Positions 37,801 to 46,019 of a stretch of DNA of 64,000 nucleotides are shown piece after piece. The position numbers and the translations under genes were made by a program. The DNA is from Paenibacillus agri (lineage in GTDB: Bacteria > Bacillota > Bacilli > Paenibacillales > Paenibacillaceae): NCBI RefSeq assembly GCF_013359945.1, contig NZ_JABWCS010000219.1, positions 124,001 through 188,000 of the forward strand, written 5' to 3'. Numbering within the stretch: position 1 is the stretch's first letter; every line of letters begins with the position of its first letter. The notes below the pieces were generated by a model, which was given only the letters and a program-made list of their open reading frames with translations, searched no databases and was not told the origin of the DNA.

Positions 37801-39415
37801 GATCTCGCCGCCGCCTCACCATGACATCTACTCTATCGAGGATTTGGCGGAGCTGATCTACGATCTGAAGAATGCTAATCCACGTGCAAATATCAACGTG
37901 AAGCTGGTCTCCGAAGTGGGCGTAGGAACGATTGCAGCTGGAGTAGCCAAAGGCCGGGCCGATATTATTCTGGTCAGCGGTTATGATGGCGGTACAGGCG
38001 CTTCGCCGATGAACTCGATCCGTCATGCCGGTCTCCCATGGGAGCTTGGTCTTGCTGAAACGCACCAGACGCTGATTCTGAACAATCTGCGTGACCGTGT
38101 AGTGCTGGAGACGGACGGCAAAATGCTTAGCGGACGTGACCTTGCTGTAGCGGTTCTGCTAGGTGCAGAAGAGTACGGCTTCTCGACAGCGCCTCTGGTG
38201 GCTGTTGGCTGTATCATGATGCGTGTATGCCAAATGGATACTTGCCCGGTAGGTGTAGCCACCCAGAACCCTGATCTGCGTAAGAATTTCACAGGTGACC
38301 CGCATCATGTGGTTAACTTCATGAATTTCGTAGCACAGGATCTGCGTGAAATCATGGCTGAGCTTGGTTTCCGTACCATTGAAGAGATGGTGGGACGTAC
38401 CGATTGTCTCGATGCTGTGAAGGCTTCGTACCACTGGAAGAAGAAGGGTGTTGACCTTAGCAGCCTGCTTCATACACCAGAGCTTCCAGAAGGCAGCACG
38501 CGCTTCCGCAGCCAGTATCAGAACCATGGCCTGGATGAAACACTCGATGTCTCCAAGCTGCTTGAACTGGCAGCTCCGGCACTCGAGAATGGTACTGTAG
38601 TTGAAGCCTCCTTGCCGATTACGAACGTGAACCGTGCAGTAGGTACGATCCTGGGTAGTGAGCTGACCCGTAAATACGGAGCGGCGGGTCTGCCGGAAGA
38701 TACGATTCGTCTTCACTTCTCCGGTTCTGCCGGTCAAAGTTTGGGAGCGTTTGTGCCGAAGGGGATCACGATTACTGTTGAAGGGGACTCCAATGACTAT
38801 GTCGGCAAGGGATTGTCCGGTGGTAAGCTGATCATCAAGCCGTCACCGCAAGCTACCTTTGCAGCTGAGGATAATATCATCATCGGAAATACGGCATTGT
38901 ACGGAGCTACTAGCGGGGAAGCCTATATCAACGGAATCGCCGGTGAACGCTTCGCGGTCCGTAACTCCGGAGCGAATGTAGTGGTTGAAGGCGTAGGTGA
39001 CCATGGTTGTGAATACATGACCGGCGGGCGTGTAGTTGTCCTGGGTGAGACTGGACGCAACTTCGCTGCTGGAATGTCGGGCGGTATTGCCTATGTCTAC
39101 GATCCGGACAATAGCTTCATCCAGCGCTGCAACCTGGAGATGGTTCTGCTGGAACGGGTAGAAGAGCCTGAGGAAGCTGAGGAATTGTTCAATCTGATCT
39201 CCCGTCATAATGAGCTGACAGGTAGTGCGATTGGTGCACGGGTTCTTGAGCAATGGAATGACAATCTGCCGCAGTTTGTTCGTGTCATTCCGAAGGATTA
39301 CAAACGGATGATGCAACAGATTCGCAAGGTGGAGCAGACCGGCTTGTCCGGGGAAGCTGCTCTGATGGCCGCTTTTGAAGCCAATATGCGTGAGCTTGCC
39401 CGTGTAGGCGGTTAA
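34820..39415 (+). CDS. gltA: Glutamate synthase large subunit
   Basis: ATG 34820 gives the usual short propeptide ending at Cys22 (KDACGMGF), the catalytic N-terminal nucleophile after processing. The 1531-residue enzyme has a class II glutamine amidotransferase domain (22 to about 430), a central domain (about 480-770), an FMN-binding synthase domain (about 830-1200) with the 3Fe-4S Cys residues 1131, 1137 and 1142 (GCIMMRVCQMDTCPVG), and a GXGXG beta-helix (about 1280-1470). It makes glutamate from glutamine and 2-oxoglutarate with a small NADPH subunit. That subunit is not adjacent: a terminator follows this gene and the next gene is an ABC exporter. Confidence 0.96.
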   Translation: MRHTELPRKQGLYDPQFEKDACGMGFVAHIKGVPSHEIVSNALTMLINMEHRGGQGSEPNSGDGAGIMLQIPHRFFALEAKKLGFELPEQGHYGVGMIFLSHNEEIRARHEALLSEIIAEEGQKVLGYRDVPTFDEMLGKTAKAAKPYVRQVFIGRSAAVSDELAFERKLYVIRRRAELAIRYSGAEEGESFYLPSLSCRKIVYKGMLTTEQVGQFYLDLQDENLESAIALLHSRFSTNTFPSWERAHPYRFMIHNGEINTLRGNVNWMHARQSLFKSDVFGESLDKIKPVINPDGSDTGMFDNTFEFLYLSGRSLPQVAMMMVPEPWNNHDTMDEQKKAFYQYHSTLMEPWDGPAAMGFTDGVQIGAMLDRNGLRPARYYVTKDDKIILSSEAGVLDIPAENVLYKDRLKPGRMLLVDTREGRIISDEEVKAAIVSERPYREWLDEHLISLDELPDAPELPNPKHDNVLQLQQSFGYTFEDLRKVLEPMASTGAEAVTSMGYDAPLAVLSDRPQRLYNYFKQMFAQVTNPPIDAIREELVTSTTTTIGPERNLLKPEPESCRQISLETPILSNEDFAKVRHVRRAGFKSMTIPILFPAELGAEGMRIAIDRLAEAADRVIAKGHNILILSDRGVDRENAAIPALLAVASLHHHLIRQGTRTKVSILLESGEPREVHHYALLLGYGVSAVNPYLAFESLDDMISQGLLRGISHAKAVKNYIKAATKSVVKILSKMGISTIQSYRGAQIFEAVGLNSDFVDRYFTWTPSRIGGIGLEEVAAEALAHHHRAFTEKDGNDKVLDSGGDYQWRSDGEEHLFNPQTIHLLQHSVRSGDYKMYKKYAALVQGESEKHLTLRSLLEFNSPYEPVPLEEVESVESIMKRFKTGAMSFGSISKEAHETLAIAMNRIGGKSNTGEGGEDPARYIPDSNGDSRRSAIKQVASGRFGVTSNYLVNADEIQIKMAQGAKPGEGGQLPGRKVYPWVAEVRGSTAGVGLISPPPHHDIYSIEDLAELIYDLKNANPRANINVKLVSEVGVGTIAAGVAKGRADIILVSGYDGGTGASPMNSIRHAGLPWELGLAETHQTLILNNLRDRVVLETDGKMLSGRDLAVAVLLGAEEYGFSTAPLVAVGCIMMRVCQMDTCPVGVATQNPDLRKNFTGDPHHVVNFMNFVAQDLREIMAELGFRTIEEMVGRTDCLDAVKASYHWKKKGVDLSSLLHTPELPEGSTRFRSQYQNHGLDETLDVSKLLELAAPALENGTVVEASLPITNVNRAVGTILGSELTRKYGAAGLPEDTIRLHFSGSAGQSLGAFVPKGITITVEGDSNDYVGKGLSGGKLIIKPSPQATFAAEDNIIIGNTALYGATSGEAYINGIAGERFAVRNSGANVVVEGVGDHGCEYMTGGRVVVLGETGRNFAAGMSGGIAYVYDPDNSFIQRCNLEMVLLERVEEPEEAEELFNLISRHNELTGSAIGARVLEQWNDNLPQFVRVIPKDYKRMMQQIRKVEQTGLSGEAALMAAFEANMRELARVGG

Positions 39416-39461
39416 GGGGAATGCAGGTCACTGCAACTGCAATGATGAAATAAATAATAGA

Positions 39462-39510
39462 GGGATTTGGTCCTGCTCCGCAGTGCAGGAGGGGCCAAAT
39501 CCCTTTTTTT
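39462..39510 (+). terminator. Terminator of gltA
   Basis: GGGATTTGG and CCAAATCCC form a long stem with an inner CCTGC/GCAGG element, followed by seven T. Confidence 0.9.
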
Positions 39511-39617
39511 ATAATTTCATATCATATTACATTTTTAGGAAAAATGGGATATGTGGTACACTGGAATGGTTAATTAGAAAAGAAAAGGTATTTCTATACG
39601 AGAGAGGAAGTGAGACT

Positions 39618-40541
39618 ATGCTGACGACAGAACTTGCCGAACCGGTTGCCAGGCTACAGGGTGTGACCAAAAAAATCGGCTCTAAGACGCTGGTAAGCGA
39701 TCTGACACTGGATATCCCGGCAGGCCAGATTTTCGGTTTTCTGGGGCCGAATGGCGCTGGTAAAACCACTACGATTCGCATGATGGTAGGCTTAATTTCG
39801 ATCAGCCGGGGAGATATTTTGATCTGCGGCCGGAGCATTAAAGATCATTTTGAAGAAGCGGTGTCCCATGTCGGTGCTATCGTTGAGAATCCAGAGATGT
39901 ACAAGTTCCTGACCGGATATCAGAACCTCCGCCAATATGCGAGAATGGTAAGCGGCGTAACGAAGCAGCGGATTGATGAGGTAATAAAGCTGGTAGGGCT
40001 GGATAACCGAATTCATGATAAGGTGAAAACTTACTCCCTGGGAATGCGGCAACGGCTGGGTGTGGCTCAGGCGCTGCTGCATCGGCCGAAACTGCTGATT
40101 TTGGACGAGCCTACTAACGGACTAGATCCTCAGGGCATCCGCGAGCTGCGGGATTACCTTCGCCGGTTATGCCAGCAGGAGGGGACGACGGTTTTCGTAT
40201 CGAGCCATTTGCTCTCCGAGATGGAGCTGATGTGTGATAGTGTGGCCATTATTCAAAATGGCCGGCTGGTGGATGTTAGACAGCTGAAGAATATAGGCGA
40301 TACAGTGGTAGCGGCGGCGGAAACCTTGTTCGAAGTGGATCAGGCGGAAACTGCAATGGCCTTGATTGGCCGGGGGATTGTGAAGGAGGGAGGCCTTGTG
40401 CTGGAAGTAACACGCGAGGAAATTCCGGCCTTGAACGAGCTGCTGGTCAACGGTGGGGTTAAGGTGTACGGGATCAGGGCCTTGTCCCGTTCGCTGGAAG
40501 ATCAATTCTTGGAAATGACCGGAGGTGAAGGCATTGGGTAA
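39618..40541 (+). CDS. ABC exporter ATP-binding protein (BcrA/YxlF-like)
   Basis: ATG 39618 follows GAGGAAGTGA; the longer upstream frame runs through the gltA terminator. The 307-residue ATPase has Walker A GPNGAGKTT, the signature YSLGMRQRLG and Walker B LLILDEPTNGLD. It overlaps by 8 bp with its permease. This subfamily often exports antimicrobial peptides or helps resist them; the substrate is unknown here. Confidence 0.9.
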   Translation: MLTTELAEPVARLQGVTKKIGSKTLVSDLTLDIPAGQIFGFLGPNGAGKTTTIRMMVGLISISRGDILICGRSIKDHFEEAVSHVGAIVENPEMYKFLTGYQNLRQYARMVSGVTKQRIDEVIKLVGLDNRIHDKVKTYSLGMRQRLGVAQALLHRPKLLILDEPTNGLDPQGIRELRDYLRRLCQQEGTTVFVSSHLLSEMELMCDSVAIIQNGRLVDVRQLKNIGDTVVAAAETLFEVDQAETAMALIGRGIVKEGGLVLEVTREEIPALNELLVNGGVKVYGIRALSRSLEDQFLEMTGGEGIG

Positions 40542-41322
40542 ATTCTCGGGGCTCATACATAATGAGAATATCAAAATCTACAGCAGAGCACGTACCTGGG
40601 TGATGCTGTTGATTCTGGCAGTCATGAGTGCGCTGATGCCAGTGTTGTTCTACTTCTCAGCTAGTGACAAGAGTCATCTCATGGGGCTTTGGGAGACCTT
40701 CCAAATGACTGTGAGTGTGGCCTTTTTCCTGAATACAATATTTACAGTTGTTGTGGCCTCAGACTCCATAGCGGGCGAATTCTCCTGGGGGACCATCAAG
40801 CTGTTATTGATTCGCCCGTGGAGCCGTTCTAAAATACTGCTATCCAAATACATTTCCATGGTGTTATTCAGTCTGCTAAGTACAGTGGTGCTGATTGCGT
40901 TTGGTCTGGGCTCTGCATACCTGTTCTCTTCTCAAACGGGAGACGTTATGACTTCCCTGACGGGCTGGAGTCCTTCAGCCTATTCCTTTATGGATTTGTT
41001 GTTCCGTTATGTTGAGCTGTTCTTGACCGCGACGCTGGCCTTTATGGTATCCAGTGTATTCCGGGCCAGCGGCCTGGCTATCGGTCTATCGTTGTTTATT
41101 ATATTTGCCAAAAATCTGATTGTGATCATCTTCAACCCAGACCGATATGAGTGGGCGAAGTATCTGCTGTTTACCCACATGGACCTGCGGGTATATCTGT
41201 CTTCGGATACTGGTCCCGGAGGAGTCACACTAGGCTTCTCGATTGCCGTGCTGGCTGCGTATTATTTGCTGTTCCTGCTGATCTCCTGGATTGTGTTCCG
41301 CAAGCGGGATGTAGCGGCTTAG
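40534..41322 (+). CDS. ABC-2 type permease
   Basis: A TTG start at 40534 is preferred because GGAGGTGA lies 5 nt before it; the GTG at 40525 lies inside that site. The 262-residue protein has about six membrane helices and the conserved motif DSIAGEFSWGTIKLLLIRPWSR between helices 2 and 3 (near residues 75-96). It partners the upstream ATPase. It ends only 10 bp from the convergent bactofilin gene. Confidence 0.88.
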   Translation: MGKFSGLIHNENIKIYSRARTWVMLLILAVMSALMPVLFYFSASDKSHLMGLWETFQMTVSVAFFLNTIFTVVVASDSIAGEFSWGTIKLLLIRPWSRSKILLSKYISMVLFSLLSTVVLIAFGLGSAYLFSSQTGDVMTSLTGWSPSAYSFMDLLFRYVELFLTATLAFMVSSVFRASGLAIGLSLFIIFAKNLIVIIFNPDRYEWAKYLLFTHMDLRVYLSSDTGPGGVTLGFSIAVLAAYYLLFLLISWIVFRKRDVAA

Positions 41323-41332
41323 GCCCAAGCGA

Positions 41333-41779
41333 TCATCCAGCTTCACGTGCATTCTGCGCTTTGGCAGCACGTGCGGCGGCCTTGTCCGGCTTTGCCTGCT
41401 GTTCTTGCCCGCCCGCTGATTCCGGGGCGGGCTGTTTCATGTCTACCGAGCCGTTCAAGAGGCTGCCTTCCATAATGTTAAGCGTGGCGGCTGAAATATT
41501 GCCATGCAGCTGGCCACTGCCCGTCATGATGAGCCTGCGGTTCGCGGTGACATCACCGTATACTTTTCCGGCAATAATAACCTCCTCCGCAGTAATGCTG
41601 GAGCGAACAGTTCCCTGTTCGCCCACAGTGACTGTACCGCTGCACTCAATCTCTCCGCTGAAGGTCCCTTCAATCCGTAAATTGGTGTCGCAATGTACCT
41701 TTCCTTCCAGGGTGCCTCCGTGCCCGATCAATGAATCCGTAGCCTTGATGGGTGTAGCTTTTCCTCGTTTGTTCCACAT
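41333..41779 (-). CDS. Bactofilin (polymer-forming cytoskeletal protein)
   Basis: ATG 41779 has a GGGAGGAAAT site; a start 15 nt upstream overlaps it. The 148-residue protein has the central right-handed beta-helix of bactofilins (about 20-112, glycine-rich repeats such as IEGTFSGEIECSGTVTVGE) and an Ala/Lys/Pro-rich tail. Bactofilins form filaments that position cell-wall enzymes. It lies 39 bp after an M23 peptidase gene on the same strand. Confidence 0.92.
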   Translation of the reverse strand: MWNKRGKATPIKATDSLIGHGGTLEGKVHCDTNLRIEGTFSGEIECSGTVTVGEQGTVRSSITAEEVIIAGKVYGDVTANRRLIMTGSGQLHGNISAATLNIMEGSLLNGSVDMKQPAPESAGGQEQQAKPDKAAARAAKAQNAREAG

Positions 41780-41818
41780 TTTATTTCCTCCCATTCCATA
41801 TGGCCTGAATACACAGTT

Positions 41819-43120
41819 TTAAGGTTTTACATAGGTCAGCGGGTTCACCGGGCTGTTCTGTTTGACTACTTGAAAGTGAAGGTGGGGACCGGTGCTGCGT
41901 CCGGTACTGCCTACCAGTCCGATTTTTTGTCCCTTGGCTACTTTCTCTCCAGGAGAGACGTTCATTCCGCTAAGATGCATATACCATGTTTCCAATCCGT
42001 TCGGGTGTTTGACGACAATATATTTGCCTCTGGCGCTCTGCTGATCCACCGCAACAACTTCGCCGGAGAGGGCTGCAAAGACGGGATCTCCGGTTTTAGC
42101 CGCGATGTCGATCCCGGAATGGAAGGCAGATACACTTTTGAAAGGATCAGAGCGGTAGCCGAAATTTGAGGAGATGACTTTGGAGAGCGTCGGCCACGTT
42201 ACCCCAGAATCCAGTTTTTGCTTCTGGGCCTCCACTTGTTTGGCTTGTTTCTGAGCGGCTTGGGTACTGGCTTCTTTAGCCTGATGAATGGTATTGGAGA
42301 TCCGGCCCAGCATTTCATCCAGGATACTGTGAATTTCCTCGAAATCATCCTTGGTATCCTCTATCAGCTGAAAAGGATCATTCTGGTGCACGGCGATATA
42401 TTCACCGCCTACCTGTGGGGTTACCGTATCGCCAATGATGCCGCTCATGGCTCCGATCCGGAAACGGATAGCGGTGGAAGCGGGTGAATTAGCAGGCTCC
42501 GGTACGAAAATTACAGAGGATGCTGTAGTAGTGGATGAATCCTCTTGCCGACTGCCCGCTGTCTTACTGACCGAGTTGGCAGTAGCCTTGGATGCAGAGC
42601 TGAGATTAACTGCAGCTGAGGCAGAGCTTCCTTTGCTCGCAGTAGCAGCAGAGGAAGAATTCGCATTGGAAGCAACAGAATTATCCTTATTCATCCCAGA
42701 ACGACTCCCTGAGGCTGCTGCGGACGGTGCACCAGCTGGCGTAGTTTTCTCTTTGTCCAGAAGGGACTGCAGTTGCTTCTCCAGTTCACTTACATTCTTT
42801 AACCGGTCCCTGATATTCTCAGCTTCCTCCGACAATTCCGCGACCTGACTGCGCAGGTGGAGTAATGTCTGGTCTTTGTCCGCGACCTGCATTTCCATAC
42901 GAAGATTGTTCAAGGACAGCGCAGCAGCTTCTGCTTCCAGTTCGGCAATCGACTTCGATGCATGAAAATGCATGGAGGTGACCAGACTGGAGATAGATAG
43001 AGCGGCTGCAGCCGGCAGGGCCAACGCCATCGGCCTGGATAGCTGAAGCTGTCGGACCGGACGCCCGGCATCCCGGACAACGAGCAGTGTAATCCCGCTC
43101 TTATCTGGCTGACTTTTCAT
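41819..43120 (-). CDS. M23 (LytM-type) peptidase with coiled coil
   Basis: The 433-residue protein has an N-terminal membrane helix (about 25-47), a coiled coil (about 50-120), a Ser/Ala/Thr-rich low-complexity linker (about 128-210) and a C-terminal M23 domain (about 320-430). The metal ligands are seen in HSGID (His334, Asp338) and PHLHF. All active-site residues seem present, so it should be an active peptidoglycan endopeptidase, unlike degenerate EnvC-like proteins. It heads a likely operon with the bactofilin gene. Confidence 0.92.
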   Translation of the reverse strand: MKSQPDKSGITLLVVRDAGRPVRQLQLSRPMALALPAAAALSISSLVTSMHFHASKSIAELEAEAAALSLNNLRMEMQVADKDQTLLHLRSQVAELSEEAENIRDRLKNVSELEKQLQSLLDKEKTTPAGAPSAAASGSRSGMNKDNSVASNANSSSAATASKGSSASAAVNLSSASKATANSVSKTAGSRQEDSSTTTASSVIFVPEPANSPASTAIRFRIGAMSGIIGDTVTPQVGGEYIAVHQNDPFQLIEDTKDDFEEIHSILDEMLGRISNTIHQAKEASTQAAQKQAKQVEAQKQKLDSGVTWPTLSKVISSNFGYRSDPFKSVSAFHSGIDIAAKTGDPVFAALSGEVVAVDQQSARGKYIVVKHPNGLETWYMHLSGMNVSPGEKVAKGQKIGLVGSTGRSTGPHLHFQVVKQNSPVNPLTYVKP

Positions 43121-43319
43121 AGCGTCTCCTTCCTGCGGCTTTAGGCAGCCGCTCCTGTATTGCTGCGGGCAGGCAATGGAACGTTCCGCAGTTCTATCCG
43201 ATTTGTCCTATTACTCTATGTATTCCATATCTTTCGGGAACATGACAATGGTTTGTTGAAAAAAAGAAGAGCTTTGGCCGCATTGGCTATGCTCTAATTA
43301 CTGAGGGGGAGTCGGCTGT

Positions 43320-44750
43320 ATGAAGGTGCTTGCCATAATTCTAGTTCTCTTTATTGTTCAGCTGGCTGTAATTCTGCTGCTTGAATTTAGGCGCCCGCAG
43401 CGGGCAGTAGCCTGGATGTTCCTCACTTTTTGCTGCCCCCCGTTAGGGTTGCTTTTCTATTATGCGTTAGGGCGCGATTTTCGGAGAAAAAGCTCATTGA
43501 GCCGGAAGTGCATTACCCGGCAGCCTGAAATACACGCTCATGTCTCCGGCAAAAGCCGTGTAGTCAAAAAGCTGGAGGAATGCGGGAACCCGGAGTTCGC
43601 CCAGCAAAGAGAGCTGTTATCTCTGCTTTCTGGACTGTCGAAAAGCCCAATTACGGGCTGTAATACCACTCGGCTGCTTTCCAGCACAGAGGAAGCATAT
43701 ACCTCCATGCTGGAAGCGATGGAAGAAGCCCGTGAGCATATTCATATGGAATTCTATATCTTTCGGGACGATGAGATCGGGGATCGGTTCCAGGATGTGA
43801 TGATTCGCAAAGCCCGGCAAGGGGTTAAGGTGCGCCTGCTGTGTGATGGGATGGGCAGTCATGCCCTAAGCCGCAGATATATCCAGACGCTGCGCAGGGC
43901 CGGTGTCGAGGTGCATTTCTTTTTGCCGCCACTGCTTTCGCTGCTGGAAGGACGCTTCAATTATCGCAACCACCGTAAACTCTTGATCATAGATGGATTA
44001 GTGGGGTTTACCGGCGGGATGAATGTGGGGGACGAGTATCTCGGCCGGGATCCCAAAATAGGCTACTGGCGCGACACACAGCTGCGTCTGGAGGGGGACG
44101 CTGTTTATTTTATACAATACGTCTTCTTAAAGGACTGGAAGCTGGCCTCCGGTGAAGGAGTAAGCCATCCCCGTCTGTTTCCGGTTCATGCCTGCGCGGG
44201 GGAGGAGTCGGTGAAGATTGTGCCGAGTGGACCAGATGGTCAAATGGATGCCTCGCAAGAGATGTATTTTGGAGCCCTGTGCGCTGCGAAGAGCCGGATT
44301 TGGATTTCCACGCCATACTTTATTCCCGATCCCGCCATTTGCCGGGCGCTGAAGAGTGCAGTGCTCAAAGGGGTTGATGTCAGGATTGTTATCCCGGCGA
44401 AGCCAGACAACTGGGTAGTTTATTATGCATCCTTGTCTTATTTGGAGAATCTGCAGGATGCAGGCGTGAAATTCTACCGCTATACCAAGGGGTTCATGCA
44501 TGCCAAAATCATGGTAGCCGACGAATTGCTGGCTGCGGTGGGCAGCGTAAACCTTGATATGCGGAGCTTCTACTCCAATTTTGAGCTGACAGCAGTGCTG
44601 CTGGATCTTAAAGCTATATCAGCGGTTGCAGATGGATTTCAGCGGGATTTGAAGCACAGTGAGTTCATAAATCCGGAGCAATTTAGAGAGAGAGGCCGGC
44701 TTGTCAAGCTGGGTGAGGGTATTTGTCAGTTGTTATCACCACTTCTATGA
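43320..44750 (+). CDS. cls: Cardiolipin synthase
   Basis: The 476-residue protein has two N-terminal membrane helices (about 3-22 and 33-50) and two phospholipase D HKD motifs, HRKLLIIDG near residue 217 and HAKIMVADE near residue 393. This is the two-HKD structure of bacterial cardiolipin synthases, which join two phosphatidylglycerols. GAGGGGGAG precedes the start. It is divergent from the M23 peptidase gene. Confidence 0.92.
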   Translation: MKVLAIILVLFIVQLAVILLLEFRRPQRAVAWMFLTFCCPPLGLLFYYALGRDFRRKSSLSRKCITRQPEIHAHVSGKSRVVKKLEECGNPEFAQQRELLSLLSGLSKSPITGCNTTRLLSSTEEAYTSMLEAMEEAREHIHMEFYIFRDDEIGDRFQDVMIRKARQGVKVRLLCDGMGSHALSRRYIQTLRRAGVEVHFFLPPLLSLLEGRFNYRNHRKLLIIDGLVGFTGGMNVGDEYLGRDPKIGYWRDTQLRLEGDAVYFIQYVFLKDWKLASGEGVSHPRLFPVHACAGEESVKIVPSGPDGQMDASQEMYFGALCAAKSRIWISTPYFIPDPAICRALKSAVLKGVDVRIVIPAKPDNWVVYYASLSYLENLQDAGVKFYRYTKGFMHAKIMVADELLAAVGSVNLDMRSFYSNFELTAVLLDLKAISAVADGFQRDLKHSEFINPEQFRERGRLVKLGEGICQLLSPLL

Positions 44751-44822
44751 CAGGAAAAGTGACAAACAACAAAATTCTTGAACGTTTTTTACATGAAGCA
44801 TTCATTATGGAACGTTTATTTA

Positions 44823-44831
44823 TGATATAAT
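44823..44831 (+). promoter_or_regulatory. Extended -10 promoter of the yitT-like gene
   Basis: TGATATAAT is an extended -10 with a perfect TATAAT. No good -35 is seen 17 bp upstream. Two GAACGTTT copies (near 44779 and 44809) flank the -35 region and might be regulatory. Confidence 0.5.
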
Positions 44832-44912
44832 AAAGTGTACAAATCAGAAATGTAAGAGATGAATCTCATAACTTATGTTTCAAAATTATACTGTAATTGT
44901 AGGGGGAGTTCT

Positions 44913-45815
44913 ATGAATGTGAGTCAAGAACTGTTTGCGAAAGAAGGCAGACCACAAAAGTCCGGAGCAATCAAGACGGCGAAGCTCGCGCAACGAGTTG
45001 TTATGCTGGCCATAGGGGCAGCGATGATGTCGGTTGCACTGGAGATATTCCTTGTACCGAATCAGATGATTGACGGTGGTATTACAGGGATCTCGATCAT
45101 GCTGTCGCATATCTTTGATATTCCCCTCGGTATTCTGTTGACGCTGCTTAACCTCCCATTTCTGGTGATCGGCTATAAGCAAATCGGTAAAACGTTCGCT
45201 TTGTCCACTTTATTTGCCGTAGTCCTGATGTCCATAGGAACCCAGCTGCTGCATCCTGTGAAACCTTTCACCTCGGATCCACTACTGGCTGCCGTCTTTG
45301 GCGGTATCATTCTGGGCGTAGGCGTCGGGCTGGTTGTCCGTTACGGTGGATCGCTTGATGGTACGGAAATAGTGGCGATTCTGGTTGCCAAGAGATTACC
45401 GTTTTCTGTAGGCGAAGTTGTAATGTTCTTTAACTTGTTTATTCTATCGGGTGCAGGCTTTGTGTTCGGCTGGAATAATGCAATGTTCTCACTTATTGCC
45501 TATTATATAGCGTTCAAATTGATTGATATTACACTTGAAGGTCTAGATCAGTCGAAGTCGGTATGGATTATCAGCGAGAAATTCCGTGATATCGGAGAAG
45601 CGCTGACAGAGCGCCTTGGGCGTGGTGTTACTTATTTGGATGGAGAAGGCGGTTTCTCCGGCGAGAACAAGAAAGTGATCTTTGTTGTTATTACTCGTCT
45701 GGAAGAAGCTAAGCTGAAAGCCATTGTAGAGGATTGGGATTCTGACGCATTCGTTGCGATCGGTAATATCCATGATGTCAAGGGTGGACGCTTTAAGAAA
45801 AAATCCATCCATTAG
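44913..45815 (+). CDS. YitT family membrane protein
   Basis: ATG 44913 follows GGGGGAG. The 300-residue protein has about five or six membrane helices (30-205; YitT_membrane, with LVPNQMIDGGITGISIML and RYGGSLDGTEIVAIL) and a C-terminal cytosolic DUF2179 domain (about 210-295, ending GNIHDVKGGRFKKK). The family is widespread in Bacillales; its transport role is unproven. Confidence 0.9.
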   Translation: MNVSQELFAKEGRPQKSGAIKTAKLAQRVVMLAIGAAMMSVALEIFLVPNQMIDGGITGISIMLSHIFDIPLGILLTLLNLPFLVIGYKQIGKTFALSTLFAVVLMSIGTQLLHPVKPFTSDPLLAAVFGGIILGVGVGLVVRYGGSLDGTEIVAILVAKRLPFSVGEVVMFFNLFILSGAGFVFGWNNAMFSLIAYYIAFKLIDITLEGLDQSKSVWIISEKFRDIGEALTERLGRGVTYLDGEGGFSGENKKVIFVVITRLEEAKLKAIVEDWDSDAFVAIGNIHDVKGGRFKKKSIH

Positions 45816-45847
45816 CGAAGCTCGGGTGCGGGCTTTAACTCACTGAA

Positions 45848-45937
45848 AGAAGGTATATTTACGAACGATCGCTCAATAAATACGGCGGAACCATCTTTAT
45901 GTGCCGTATTCTTATATAGAATACCTTCTAGATTTTT
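45848..45937. other. Nested stem-loop structure after the yitT-like gene
   Basis: AGAAGGTAT (45848-45856) and ATACCTTCT (45921-45929) form a perfect outer 9-bp stem. Inside it AATACGGC (45879-45886) and GCCGTATT (45903-45910) form a perfect 8-bp stem. A T-run follows the outer stem (GATTTTTT), so it may be a terminator of unusual shape or the 3' end of a small RNA. Confidence 0.55.
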
Positions 45938-45953
45938 TATTAAAGGCATGAGA

Positions 45954-46003
45954 AAAAGCGCAAGCTGAAAGGGATACTGCATCCTGGGGCTTGCGCTTTT
46001 TTG
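45954..46003. terminator. Bidirectional terminator between yitT-like and SLH genes
   Basis: AAAAAGCGCAAGC and GCTTGCGCTTTTTT form a perfect stem with A-run before and T-run after, between two converging genes. Confidence 0.9.
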
Positions 46004-46019
46004 TATTGTTATAGTGTTG

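Noticed and set aside
41151..41822. 223-codon plus-strand ORF across the permease end and bactofilin gene
   Set aside because: It overlaps two well-supported genes in other frames and has no start signal.
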